A stretch of 64,000 bases of DNA from Globisporangium splendens. Its lineage: Eukaryota; Oomycota; Peronosporomycetes; Pythiales; Pythiaceae. Both the position numbers and the translations under genes were made by a program. The stretch covers positions 1,012,706-1,076,705 of the forward strand of contig VFIW01000006.1 of assembly GCA_006386115.1 (NCBI GenBank). The letters run 5' to 3'. Positions 1 through 9,623 of this stretch are shown one piece after another (the first letter of the stretch is position 1; the number at the start of each line of letters is the position of its first letter). Under the pieces are notes generated by a model. It was given only the letters and a program-made list of their open reading frames with translations. It did no database searches and was not told the origin of the DNA.

Positions 1-191
1 ACATTCCAGTATCGACGACGCACTGCCAAGTCGGCGCCGTCATCTTCATCAGCATTGCAGCCAAGGACGCGGGTGCGATTCAGTGGAAGTTGGTGACCGT
101 GATTTTGTTCTCGTGGGTTGCGACGTTGCCATTCACGGCTGGTTTTGCGGGCTTGGTCTCGTGGCTTCTCAAGTTCGCCATGGAAGCATAA
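1..191 (+). CDS. PiT-family phosphate transporter, C-terminal end (partial, left window edge)
   Basis: This is the last 62 codons of an inorganic phosphate transporter; the rest lies left of the window. It carries the second copy of the PiT signature P-V-S-T-T-H followed by two hydrophobic membrane segments, and stops at 189-191. It is base-for-base the same as 4070-4260, so it is the 3' end of another tandem copy of the gene at 2626. The first complete codon is at position 3. Known of the family: PiT/SLC20 proteins move phosphate across membranes with Na+ or H+. Which ion is used here cannot be read from the sequence. Confidence 0.9.
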   Translation, partial: IPVSTTHCQVGAVIFISIAAKDAGAIQWKLVTVILFSWVATLPFTAGFAGLVSWLLKFAMEA

Positions 192-2535
192 ACTTTTCTC
201 ATTTGGATATGTGCAAGTGTTTGTTGGGCGAAGGACCTTTATGCGTACTCAGACTCGTGGGCAATCGGCTGCATTTGAGCATTGCCACGTTTTCCTCACT
301 TTAGAAACAACAAAATACTGTGTTGAAAGGGAGCATATTACTAGTCCGATCGTCGCGCTATTCTCCAGTCCTGGAATATAAACCAATGACAGACACAATC
401 GGATTAGCCAGACAATCGCACGTCCACTATAGTCGTGGTTTGAGGTCGCTTGGATCCAAACCGCCACTTGAAGCTGATCGGTCTCATACCGAAGTCGAAG
501 CCCACGGGTCGCGACGGCCTCTTTGCAAGAACAGACGCTACGCGCGCCGACCTGGAATGCCCGCCCGCCGTGAAGACGCCTGCGCAGGTGAGCAAGTAAC
601 TCCCCTTCCCGTCCTTCAGCATCAGCCATCAGGACCTCATAATCGTGCAGCCATGTCGTTTCTCCAGGCGTAATTTCTTCGCGTCAGTTGGACAGCACAT
701 CAGTATGAGGGCTAGGTTAGTAACAATATCTCTTGCGTTGGTCGAAAAAAATGGATACATTGTCCGCGTGATCCATTTGTTCGGGTCCAGTGATGCAAAT
801 TCATGCGAACTCGACGGTACCTTTTTGGTAATTACCTCAACAATTCGCAATTCTGGCAAGGACCTTGTCAGCATCACTGCATGACAACCTGCCTAAATAG
901 ACAATGACGTGCAAAAACATATTTGAGGGTTTTTGACTTTGCTGTTGGAAATGTGACGTTACTAGTGGGGATTCTGAACGATGCCGTGCAATGGTGTAGC
1001 AGCAAAGATTGCACATGCTCACCCATCAACGTTTCGTATCAACTCATCGTCCCAAACTCAATCGGAGACAACACCCCTTCCATACAAAAATCAAGATAAA
1101 GATGTAGCCATGACGATCGTTTTGGCTCGAAAATTATCATAGGCGGCAACCATTATTATCCCTACCCAAACTGGAATGTGTTATGTATATATAAATCCGC
1201 ACAAACAACACGATACTTTTATGTAAAAAATGCTGGCTGGTTCAGGAGATAGTTGACGCCAAGCACTTGAATTTTGGCAGGACGATCGTCTTCAACTTGA
1301 CAGAAGCAGGGGTCCCGAAAACTGCATTGGGTTGAATTATTGCAATAAACAATACGAATAATCAATTCTTACACTGAGAGGATCGACAGTCCATCATTTA
1401 TTTCTACAATCAGGACACCTCAATAACTTGTGCATTGCGAGGTTTTCGTGCCTGGTTGCACCGGGCAGGGTTTTGTGTCCAGCCAAGGCAGTGTTTCAGC
1501 GGCGTAGCCAACCCTGTCTGTATTGCAGCGTTATTTCGAAGCTTTCCCGATCGACCAGCTTACCCCTCCACCCACCCCGAGCTCTCGGATCGAGTATAAT
1601 CGAAATAACTCCTAAATGAAGTGCCTTGAAACTGAATGCTTTGTATCAAAATACGAAGCACTCAGTTTCAAGGTACTGTGTGTGGTTCTATTAAAATGGA
1701 ACCACACGACATGCTTTACGGCGTACTCACGTACGTTGCCACGCAGAATGAGCCAGTGCGACAGCGCGCTGTGTGATGTGCGCTGGCGCTCTTGTGCAGC
1801 GTATCGCCACTAATTTTGTCTCAAAAGAGCGAGATTTTGTAGGTTTTAGCGCGCAGCTAAGCATTCTAAAGCGTGGGAAGCGGCTGACGTGTTGCTGAAC
1901 CAAAGTGACCACTTTCTCCTGCTTATAACACGTTTGTATGAATATGAGCATGTCGGTAAAATCTCATACGATTGACTCGAAGCATCACTTTCATCAGTGT
2001 CAGTGGGCATCTTCAATATTTGTATTCTGGCGCAAAGTGCCAACGTTTTGAAGAGGGTATATGGCTGTTCTAATGAGTCGAGTAGGAAAGAAGCTGGGGT
2101 AGCACTGCGTTTGCGGTGCGCAATGCAGCTCAAATCGGACCATTCTTATGAGACAGTGGTGGTAAGTCTATCAAAATAATCAGGTGCATGATTAAGGGTT
2201 AGGTCCAGATGGCACATAGAGATTCACCATGCAACTGCGGTGCTGCCTTCAGCCAAGTCAAATGGGAGAATTTCGACGGCGTCCTGAATCTCAGTGAATC
2301 TCTGCATGATCCCAAGTTGGCGACACGCGAAGAGCTATGTACAGCACGTGACAGATAGCGCGATCCTAGCGGGGTTCCGAATCCCCATCACCACCAATGC
2401 AGGGACGCAACTGTCACCACCACCTATTGCTACATGGCATTATAGCGTGAGCGTTGAGTTGCTCAGAGAGCTTTATGTGTTCTCAAGTTGGCAGCGCAGA
2501 AGCTTAGCATTGGAGAATGCGGCTGAGAGCCCAAA
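192..2535. other. spacer between phosphate transporter copies (unit 1)
   Basis: This is about 2.3 kb with no convincing gene. Small open frames on both strands lack domain similarity I recognise. One minus-strand stretch at 404-622 (72 codons) has a coding-like composition and may be an exon relic. The stretch contains the twin hairpins at 1624-1707. The same sequence returns at 4261-6604. Confidence 0.6.
1624..1707. repeat. two adjacent hairpins (unit 1)
   Basis: Hairpin 1 (1624-1673) has a perfect 12-base outer stem, CCTTGAAACTGA pairing with TCAGTTTCAAGG, and an inner stem of about 10 pairs with one wobble. Hairpin 2 (1680-1707) pairs GTGTGGTTC with GAACCACAC around a 10-base loop. Such paired stems could be a folded RNA, a small foldback element (MITE-like) or a transcription end signal. 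No flanking target-site duplication is clear. Confidence 0.75.
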
Positions 2536-2551
2536 TCTCATTCTTCATTTC
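2536..2551 (+). promoter_or_regulatory. oomycete Inr/FPR core promoter, phosphate transporter copy A
   Basis: TCTCATTCTTCATTTC matches the oomycete core promoter consensus GCTCATTYYNCAWTTT at 14 of 16 positions with correct spacing of the initiator and FPR halves. It lies 75 bases before the ATG at 2626, which predicts a short 5' UTR. Confidence 0.7.
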
Positions 2552-2625
2552 GCCAAGCTGCACTCAAGGCTCCTACTCTCCTCAAGATCTCCTTCGTCTC
2601 TCATCCCCAGACTTGAAACCTCAGC

Positions 2626-4260
2626 ATGGCGTTCTCCTTGAGTGCTTCTGCGGTGTCCTACGGGACTCGCTTCCTCGCCGACCAAGTGTGCTCCACTGGC
2701 ATCCTTTCGTGCGACTACGTGACGGGCGGCCATGCCGAGCTCCCCAGCGGCTACGTTGAAGGCTCGTGTGTTCCATATAACGACAAATACGCGTCGATGG
2801 AAGGCAACTACCTGATCCTCATCTTGACGGCACTCTTGGCTGCCAGCATGGCGTTCGCTATCGGCGGTAACGATGGTGCCAATGCTTGGGCGACCACAGT
2901 GCACTCGTTTGCCATCACGCTCAAGCCTGCGTGTATTCTTGCTGCGTTCTTTGAGGTACTTGGTGCGACGACCATCGGCTACGGTGTGTCGACATCGATT
3001 CAGAAGGGCATTTCGAACTTGACGAGCCCAGATTGCTTTGCATGCGGGTACTGCAACTCGTCCATGGACTTGTACTACGTTGGCATGATGGGAGCGTTGA
3101 TCTCGGGCTCGATCTTCTTGCTCACGGCGACGTTCATGAAGCTCCCAGTGTCGACGACCCACACGATCGTGAGCTCCGTGTTTGGTATGACGGTCGCGTT
3201 CCACGGCTTTGGCTGCGTTCGATTTGGCTGGGACAACCTTGGCGGCGTCGTGGCGTCGTGGTTCATCTCGCCTGCCGCCGCTGGCGTCGTCACCTTGGTG
3301 TTCTACTACATGACGCAGTTCCTGATCTTCCGCGCCGCGAACCCTCGCCAGCGCGCCATGATTTTCGTGCCTGTGTTGTACTTCGCCGTCGTGTTCGTGG
3401 TCGTGTTCTTGATCATGGTCAAGGCGCCAGTCTCCAAAGACGAGCCTCACTGGAAAGGTATCTTGGTGGGTCTCGGTGCCGGCACGTTCACGCTGATCAT
3501 CGTCATCACGGTGATGATGCCTCGCATCAAGAAGGGTCTTCCAAGTCTGAGCGAAGCCAACCGCATCGGGTTGCACATGGTGCGAGGCGATGATGCGGAT
3601 ACTGTGATGAAGGGCGAAGCCGGTGAGTTCGTTGCGGTCAAGTCGCCAGACGTCCAAAAAGAAGGCGACCTCATCAACAGCTCGGTCGTGCGTCCATCGA
3701 TGGAATTGCTGGCTGAGTACGACTCACTGACCATCGAGCAGCAGGACGCCATGTACATGTTCAAGCACCTGCTGATCCTCGTGGCGTGCCTCCAGTCGTT
3801 CTCGCACGGATCGAACGATACCGCGAACGCCACTGCTGCGTTCGCTGCGGTTGTCAAGGGTTTCCAGAACGGCATCAACGACTGCTCGAGCCCTGACAGT
3901 CCGTGGTGGACAATGCTTCTCGGTGGTGTCTTCCTCGGCGCCGGTATCTGGTTCATTGGGTACAAGGTCATGGACACAGTCGGCAAGAACATCAGTGTCG
4001 TGACGTTCGACCGCGCGTTCTGCACAGAGTTTGCCTCTGCGTGCACTGTCGTGGTGTGCTCGTTGCGCGACATTCCAGTATCGACGACGCACTGCCAAGT
4101 CGGCGCCGTCATCTTCATCAGCATTGCAGCCAAGGACGCGGGTGCGATTCAGTGGAAGTTGGTGACCGTGATTTTGTTCTCGTGGGTTGCGACGTTGCCA
4201 TTCACGGCTGGTTTTGCGGGCTTGGTCTCGTGGCTTCTCAAGTTCGCCATGGAAGCATAA
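2626..4260 (+). CDS. PiT-family inorganic phosphate transporter, copy A (544 aa)
   Basis: This is a complete single-exon integral membrane phosphate transporter of the PiT/SLC20 family. The two inverted family repeats are visible: GGNDGANAWATTV at residues 80-92 and HGSNDTANA at 394-402, each followed by a P-V-S-T-T-H motif (174-179 and 484-489). Roughly ten to twelve hydrophobic segments surround a hydrophilic central loop at about 300-375. The length of 544 residues is normal for eukaryotic PiT proteins. The ATG follows a good core promoter. Residues 481-482 are R-D, where copy B has L-E, and the last 95 codons hold most of the differences between copies. Likely role: phosphate uptake at the plasma membrane or vacuole; the compartment and coupling ion are inferences. 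Confidence 0.96.
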   Translation: MAFSLSASAVSYGTRFLADQVCSTGILSCDYVTGGHAELPSGYVEGSCVPYNDKYASMEGNYLILILTALLAASMAFAIGGNDGANAWATTVHSFAITLKPACILAAFFEVLGATTIGYGVSTSIQKGISNLTSPDCFACGYCNSSMDLYYVGMMGALISGSIFLLTATFMKLPVSTTHTIVSSVFGMTVAFHGFGCVRFGWDNLGGVVASWFISPAAAGVVTLVFYYMTQFLIFRAANPRQRAMIFVPVLYFAVVFVVVFLIMVKAPVSKDEPHWKGILVGLGAGTFTLIIVITVMMPRIKKGLPSLSEANRIGLHMVRGDDADTVMKGEAGEFVAVKSPDVQKEGDLINSSVVRPSMELLAEYDSLTIEQQDAMYMFKHLLILVACLQSFSHGSNDTANATAAFAAVVKGFQNGINDCSSPDSPWWTMLLGGVFLGAGIWFIGYKVMDTVGKNISVVTFDRAFCTEFASACTVVVCSLRDIPVSTTHCQVGAVIFISIAAKDAGAIQWKLVTVILFSWVATLPFTAGFAGLVSWLLKFAMEA

Positions 4261-6604
4261 ACTTTTCTCATTTGGATATGTGCAAGTGTTTGTTGGGCGA
4301 AGGACCTTTATGCGTACTCAGACTCGTGGGCAATCGGCTGCATTTGAGCATTGCCACGTTTTCCTCACTTTAGAAACAACAAAATACTGTGTTGAAAGGG
4401 AGCATATTACTAGTCCGATCGTCGCGCTATTCTCCAGTCCTGGAATATAAACCAATGACAGACACAATCGGATTAGCCAGACAATCGCACGTCCACTATA
4501 GTCGTGGTTTGAGGTCGCTTGGATCCAAACCGCCACTTGAAGCTGATCGGTCTCATACCGAAGTCGAAGCCCACGGGTCGCGACGGCCTCTTTGCAAGAA
4601 CAGACGCTACGCGCGCCGACCTGGAATGCCCGCCCGCCGTGAAGACGCCTGCGCAGGTGAGCAAGTAACTCCCCTTCCCGTCCTTCAGCATCAGCCATCA
4701 GGACCTCATAATCGTGCAGCCATGTCGTTTCTCCAGGCGTAATTTCTTCGCGTCAGTTGGACAGCACATCAGTATGAGGGCTAGGTTAGTAACAATATCT
4801 CTTGCGTTGGTCGAAAAAAATGGATACATTGTCCGCGTGATCCATTTGTTCGGGTCCAGTGATGCAAATTCATGCGAACTCGACGGTACCTTTTTGGTAA
4901 TTACCTCAACAATTCGCAATTCTGGCAAGGACCTTGTCAGCATCACTGCATGACAACCTGCCTAAATAGACAATGACGGCGCAAAACATATTTGAGGGTT
5001 TTTGACTTTGCTGTTGGAAATGTGACGTTACTAGTGGGGATTCTGAACGATGCCGTGCAATGGTGTAGCAGCAAAGATTGCACATGCTCACCCATCAACG
5101 TTTCGTATCAACTCATCGTCCCAAACTCAATCGGAGACAACACCCCTTCCATACAAAAATCAAGATAAAGATGTAGCCATGACGATCGTTTTGGCTCGAA
5201 AATTATCATAGGCGGCAACCATTATTATCCCTACCCAAACTGGAATGTGTTATGTATATATAAATCCGCACAAACAACACGATACTTTTATGTAAAAAAT
5301 GCTGGCTGGTTCAGGAGATAGTTGACGCCAAGCACTTGAATTTTGGCAGGACGATCGTCTTCAACTTGACAGAAGCAGGGGTCCCGAAAACTGCATTGGG
5401 TTGAATTATTGCAATAAACAATACGAATAATCAATTCTTACACTGAGAGGATCGACAGTCCATCATTTATTTCTACAATCAGGACACCTCAATAACTTGT
5501 GCATTGCGAGGTTTTCGTGCCTGGTTGCACCGGGCAGGGTTTTGTGTCCAGCCAAGGCAGTGTTTCAGCGGCGTAGCCAACCCTGTCTGTATTGCAGCGT
5601 TATTTCGAAGCTTTCCCGATCGACCAGCTTACCCCTCCACCCACCCCGAGCTCTCGGATCGAGTATAATCGAAATAACTCCTAAATGAAGTGCCTTGAAA
5701 CTGAATGCTTTGTATCAAAATACGAAGCACTCAGTTTCAAGGTACTGTGTGTGGTTCTATTAAAATGGAACCACACGACATGCTTTACGGCGTACTCACG
5801 TACGTTGCCACGCAGAATGAGCCAGTGCGACAGCGCGCTGTGTGATGTGCGCTGGCGCTCTTGTGCAGCGTATCGCCACTAATTTTGTCTCAAAAGAGCG
5901 AGATTTTGTAGGTTTTAGCGCGCAGCTAAGCATTCTAAAGCGTGGGAAGCGGCTGACGTGTTGCTGAACCAAAGTGACCACTTTCTCCTGCTTATAACAC
6001 GTTTGTATGAATATGAGCATGTCGGTAAAATCTCATACGATTGACTCGAAGCATCACTTTCATCAGTGTCAGTGGGCATCTTCAATATTTGTATTCTGGC
6101 GCAAAGTGCCAACGTTTTGAAGAGGGTATATGGCTGTTCTAATGAGTCGAGTAGGAAAGAAGCTGGGGTAGCACTGCGTTTGCGGTGCGCAATGCAGCTC
6201 AAATCGGACCATTCTTATGAGACAGTGGTGGTAAGTCTATCAAAATAATCAGGTGCATGATTAAGGGTTAGGTCCAGATGGCACATAGAGATTCACCATG
6301 CAACTGCGGTGCTGCCTTCAGCCAAGTCAAATGGGAGAATTTCGACGGCGTCCTGAATCTCAGTGAATCTCTGCATGATCCCAAGTTGGCGACACGCGAA
6401 GAGCTATGTACAGCACGTGACAGCTAGCGCGATCCTAGCGGGGTTCCGAATCCCCATCACCACCAATGCAGGGACGCAACTGTCACCACCACCTATTGCT
6501 ACATGGCATTATAGCGTGAGCGTTGAGTTGCTCAGAGAGCTTTATGTGTTCTCAAGTTGGCAGCGCAGAAGCTTAGCATTGGAGAATGCGGCTGAGAGCC
6601 CAAA
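4261..6604. other. spacer between phosphate transporter copies (unit 2)
   Basis: This is a near-identical copy of 192-2535, with the same small unsupported open frames and the same hairpins at 5693-5776. No gene can be supported in it. Confidence 0.6.
5693..5776. repeat. two adjacent hairpins (unit 2)
   Basis: This is an exact copy of the hairpin pair at 1624-1707, shifted by 4,069 bases. Both stems are unchanged, but at this level of overall identity that does not by itself show selection. Confidence 0.75.
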
Positions 6605-6620
6605 TCTCATTCTTCATTTC
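6605..6620 (+). promoter_or_regulatory. oomycete Inr/FPR core promoter, phosphate transporter copy B
   Basis: This is the same 14-of-16 match to GCTCATTYYNCAWTTT as at 2536-2551, 75 bases before the ATG of copy B. Both copies therefore keep an equivalent promoter and could both be transcribed. Confidence 0.7.
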
Positions 6621-6694
6621 GCCAAGCTGCACTCAAGGCTCCTACTCTCCTCAAGATCTCCTTCGTCTCTCATCCCCAGACTTGAAACCTCAGC

Positions 6695-8329
6695 ATGGCG
6701 TTCTCCTTGAGTGCTTCTGCGGTGTCCTACGGGACTCGCTTCCTCGCCGACCAAGTGTGCTCCACTGGCATCCTTTCGTGCGACTACGTGACGGGCGGCC
6801 ATGCCGAGCTCCCCAGCGGCTACGTTGAAGGCTCGTGTGTTCCATATAACGACAAATACGCGTCGATGGAAGGCAACTACCTGATCCTCATCTTGACGGC
6901 ACTCTTGGCTGCCAGCATGGCGTTCGCTATCGGCGGTAACGATGGTGCCAATGCTTGGGCGACCACAGTGCACTCGTTTGCCATCACGCTCAAGCCTGCG
7001 TGTATTCTCGCTGCGTTTTTTGAGGTGCTTGGTGCGACGACCATCGGCTACGGTGTGTCGACATCGATTCAGAAGGGCATTTCGAACTTGACGAGCCCAG
7101 ATTGCTTTGCATGCGGGTACTGCAACTCGTCCATGGACTTGTACTACGTTGGCATGATGGGTGCGTTGATCTCGGGCTCGATCTTCTTGCTCACGGCGAC
7201 GTTCATGAAGCTCCCAGTGTCGACGACCCACACGATCGTGAGCTCCGTGTTTGGTATGACGGTCGCGTTCCACGGCTTTGGCTGCGTTCGATTTGGCTGG
7301 GACAACCTTGGCGGCGTCGTGGCGTCGTGGTTCATCTCGCCTGCCGCCGCTGGCGTCGTCACCTTGGTGTTCTACTACATGACGCAGTTCCTGATCTTCC
7401 GCGCCGCGAACCCTCGCCAGCGCGCCATGATTTTCGTGCCTGTGTTGTACTTCGCCGTCGTGTTCGTGGTCGTGTTCTTGATCATGGTCAAGGCGCCAGT
7501 CTCCAAAGACGAGCCTCACTGGAAAGGTATCTTGGTGGGTCTCGGTGCCGGCACGTTCACGCTGATCATCGTCATCACGGTGATGATGCCTCGCATCAAG
7601 AAGGGTCTTCCAAGTCTGAGCGAAGCCAACCGCATCGGGTTGCACATGGTGCGAGGCGATGATGCGGATACTGTGATGAAGGGCGAAGCCGGTGAGTTCG
7701 TTGCGGTCAAGTCGCCAGACGTCCAAAAAGAAGGCGACCTCATCAACAGCTCGGTCGTGCGTCCATCGATGGAATTGCTGGCTGAGTACGACTCACTGAC
7801 CATCGAGCAGCAGGACGCCATGTACATGTTCAAGCACCTGCTGATCCTCGTGGCGTGCCTCCAGTCGTTCTCGCACGGATCGAACGATACCGCGAACGCC
7901 ACTGCTGCGTTCGCTGCGGTTGTCAAGGGTTTCCAGAACGGCATCAACGACTGCTCGAGCCCTGACAGTCCGTGGTGGACAATGCTTCTCGGTGGTGTCT
8001 TCCTCGGCGCCGGTATCTGGTTCATTGGGTACAAGGTCATGGACACAGTTGGCAAGAACATCAGTGTCGTGACGTTCGACCGCGCGTTCTGCACAGAGTT
8101 TGCCTCTGCGTGCACTGTTGTGGTGTGCTCGTTGCTCGAGATCCCAGTATCGACGACGCACTGCCAAGTCGGCGCCGTCATCTTTATCAGCATTGCAGCC
8201 AAGGACGCGGGTGCGATTCAGTGGAGGTTGGTGACCGTGATTTTGTTCTCGTGGGTTGCGACGCTGCCATTCACGGCCGGTTTTGCGGCCTTGGTCTCGT
8301 GGCTTCTCAAGTTCGCCATGGAGGCGTAA
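6695..8329 (+). CDS. PiT-family inorganic phosphate transporter, copy B (544 aa)
   Basis: This is a second complete PiT/SLC20 phosphate transporter, almost identical to copy A through about residue 450. It has the same G-G-N-D-G-A-N and G-S-N-D-T-A-N signatures and both P-V-S-T-T-H motifs. Differences concentrate after about base 8044: silent changes, L-E instead of R-D at 481-482, K to R, and G to A near the last membrane helix. The stop is followed by unique sequence, so this is the distal member of the array. No disabling change is seen, so both proteins should be functional; extra copies may raise dosage. Confidence 0.96.
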   Translation: MAFSLSASAVSYGTRFLADQVCSTGILSCDYVTGGHAELPSGYVEGSCVPYNDKYASMEGNYLILILTALLAASMAFAIGGNDGANAWATTVHSFAITLKPACILAAFFEVLGATTIGYGVSTSIQKGISNLTSPDCFACGYCNSSMDLYYVGMMGALISGSIFLLTATFMKLPVSTTHTIVSSVFGMTVAFHGFGCVRFGWDNLGGVVASWFISPAAAGVVTLVFYYMTQFLIFRAANPRQRAMIFVPVLYFAVVFVVVFLIMVKAPVSKDEPHWKGILVGLGAGTFTLIIVITVMMPRIKKGLPSLSEANRIGLHMVRGDDADTVMKGEAGEFVAVKSPDVQKEGDLINSSVVRPSMELLAEYDSLTIEQQDAMYMFKHLLILVACLQSFSHGSNDTANATAAFAAVVKGFQNGINDCSSPDSPWWTMLLGGVFLGAGIWFIGYKVMDTVGKNISVVTFDRAFCTEFASACTVVVCSLLEIPVSTTHCQVGAVIFISIAAKDAGAIQWRLVTVILFSWVATLPFTAGFAALVSWLLKFAMEA

Positions 8330-9623
8330 GGTACCTCTTTGGGCATGTGCAAGCACCGAAGGGGAAATAAAACAAAACGCAACGCGTTTCATTGATTGAT
8401 TGAGTTGGGTATGAGAAATAATCGATCACTTTGCAAAACAGAGCTCATTGTGTTCGCCTCACGTTAAATTTTGGTTTCAAATACCTTGATGATCAAATTT
8501 TAGGTAAAGGGTACTTTCGATCGGGTCTGCACGTTTGAGTCATCAAGAAGGTGAGCCTAGAAATAAAGGCGTCTGATTTTCGGGTCACGTGCTGATACAG
8601 ACCAACTTCCTGTGAAACCTGATCAAAACCAGGTCTGAAATACTGCGAGCTGCAGCAGTTGACAACAGGAATCCTGACGCTGACAAGGATCCTGGCTCAG
8701 GATCTTTGACTCAGATCCTTGACTCCTCCAACAGAGCATGGGTCAGCTTCCTGCTATTTGACCAGTGCATGATCCCGCTTTTGTTATCAGTGATTTGCTC
8801 CGCTCGAGTATTTTCATTCGTTGTCGAAGCAAGTGCAGTTCGGTTGCAACTATCTGTGAGCCCACCTCACAGAGATGAAATAAGCTGCTGACGGAGCTCG
8901 ACGACTTTTTTTACTTCGAGTCATAAATGTGTACTATTATCAAACTTTGACACTGAACACGAATCAAGTGATCGTTCGATGTGCTTCTGCTTCCTTCGTC
9001 GTCTTCGCTCTCTGTCGATCGTGCGGTTCTCGTTGCTGCTCTGCTTCACGTGACAGACACGCTTTTTCTGCTTCGTTCTCGTTCTCCACCTGCGATGGTT
9101 TTTACTCGAGATATTTCTGTCCATGCTCATCAATTTGGCTTCATCTTCACGCACTGACAAAAATTCGCCCACCAAGATATCAGTAGCAGTACAACGCCAT
9201 TCGAGACCGACTTTGCCTATGAAGCTCATCGACCCAGCTTATGTGGTGTCGCCCTCCAAGCACATTGCACCATGGAACGCATTTGTCGCAATGTAGTTCA
9301 TAGACGTGTATATATATATTTGAGTAGTTTGTGACCTTGAAAAAGAAAAAATCTGTGGCTATCCCCGTCCTCTCCATCGGCCGACGTGGCCGACCGTTCC
9401 TTCTGCTGCTGCTCCCCTTCACTTGTGGCTCAGCGCGTGCTCCTTGTTTCTTTGTCTTCTCCTCTCGTTCTCTACTCCTTCTTTGTCTTCTTTTCTTGGT
9501 TTGTTCTTCATTTTTCACGCACACACACTCGGCTTCTTTGCTTCATAGGTTTCTCTTCTCTACAACGTCAGCTACAAACGTACACACAACCAACGACGGC
9601 TTTCTCTCGCCGTCGAGGGCGTC
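8330..9623. other. convergent intergenic region
   Basis: This lies between the stop of phosphate transporter copy B and the stop of the kinase gene on the other strand. A minus-strand open frame at 8921-9229 (102 codons) is rich in Arg and Lys, shows no domain and is unsupported. A cluster of imperfect GGATC(C/T) repeats lies at 8680-8730. Pyrimidine-rich tracts at 9390-9560 lie beyond the kinase 3' end. Confidence 0.5.

Larger units (their letters stand above)
1..8138. repeat. 4,069-base tandem duplication (two units: 1-4069 and 4070-8138)
   Basis: The sequence at 1-4069 recurs at 4070-8138 with only scattered substitutions. Each unit, read in the window frame, holds the 3' end of a phosphate transporter gene, its 3' flank, a spacer of about 2.4 kb and most of the next gene. 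Differences seen include 907-912 versus 4976-4981, one base near 2353/6422, and a handful of silent changes in the coding region. After position 8329 the downstream sequence is unrelated, so the array ends at the stop codon of the last copy. It could be a real recent duplication or two haplotypes joined by the assembler. Confidence 0.97.

Noticed and set aside
2545..3657. 370-codon minus-strand frame antisense to the phosphate transporter (repeated at 6614-7726)
   Set aside because: His/Asp/Arg-rich shadow of a GC-rich real gene; no domain, and the plus strand explains the sequence.
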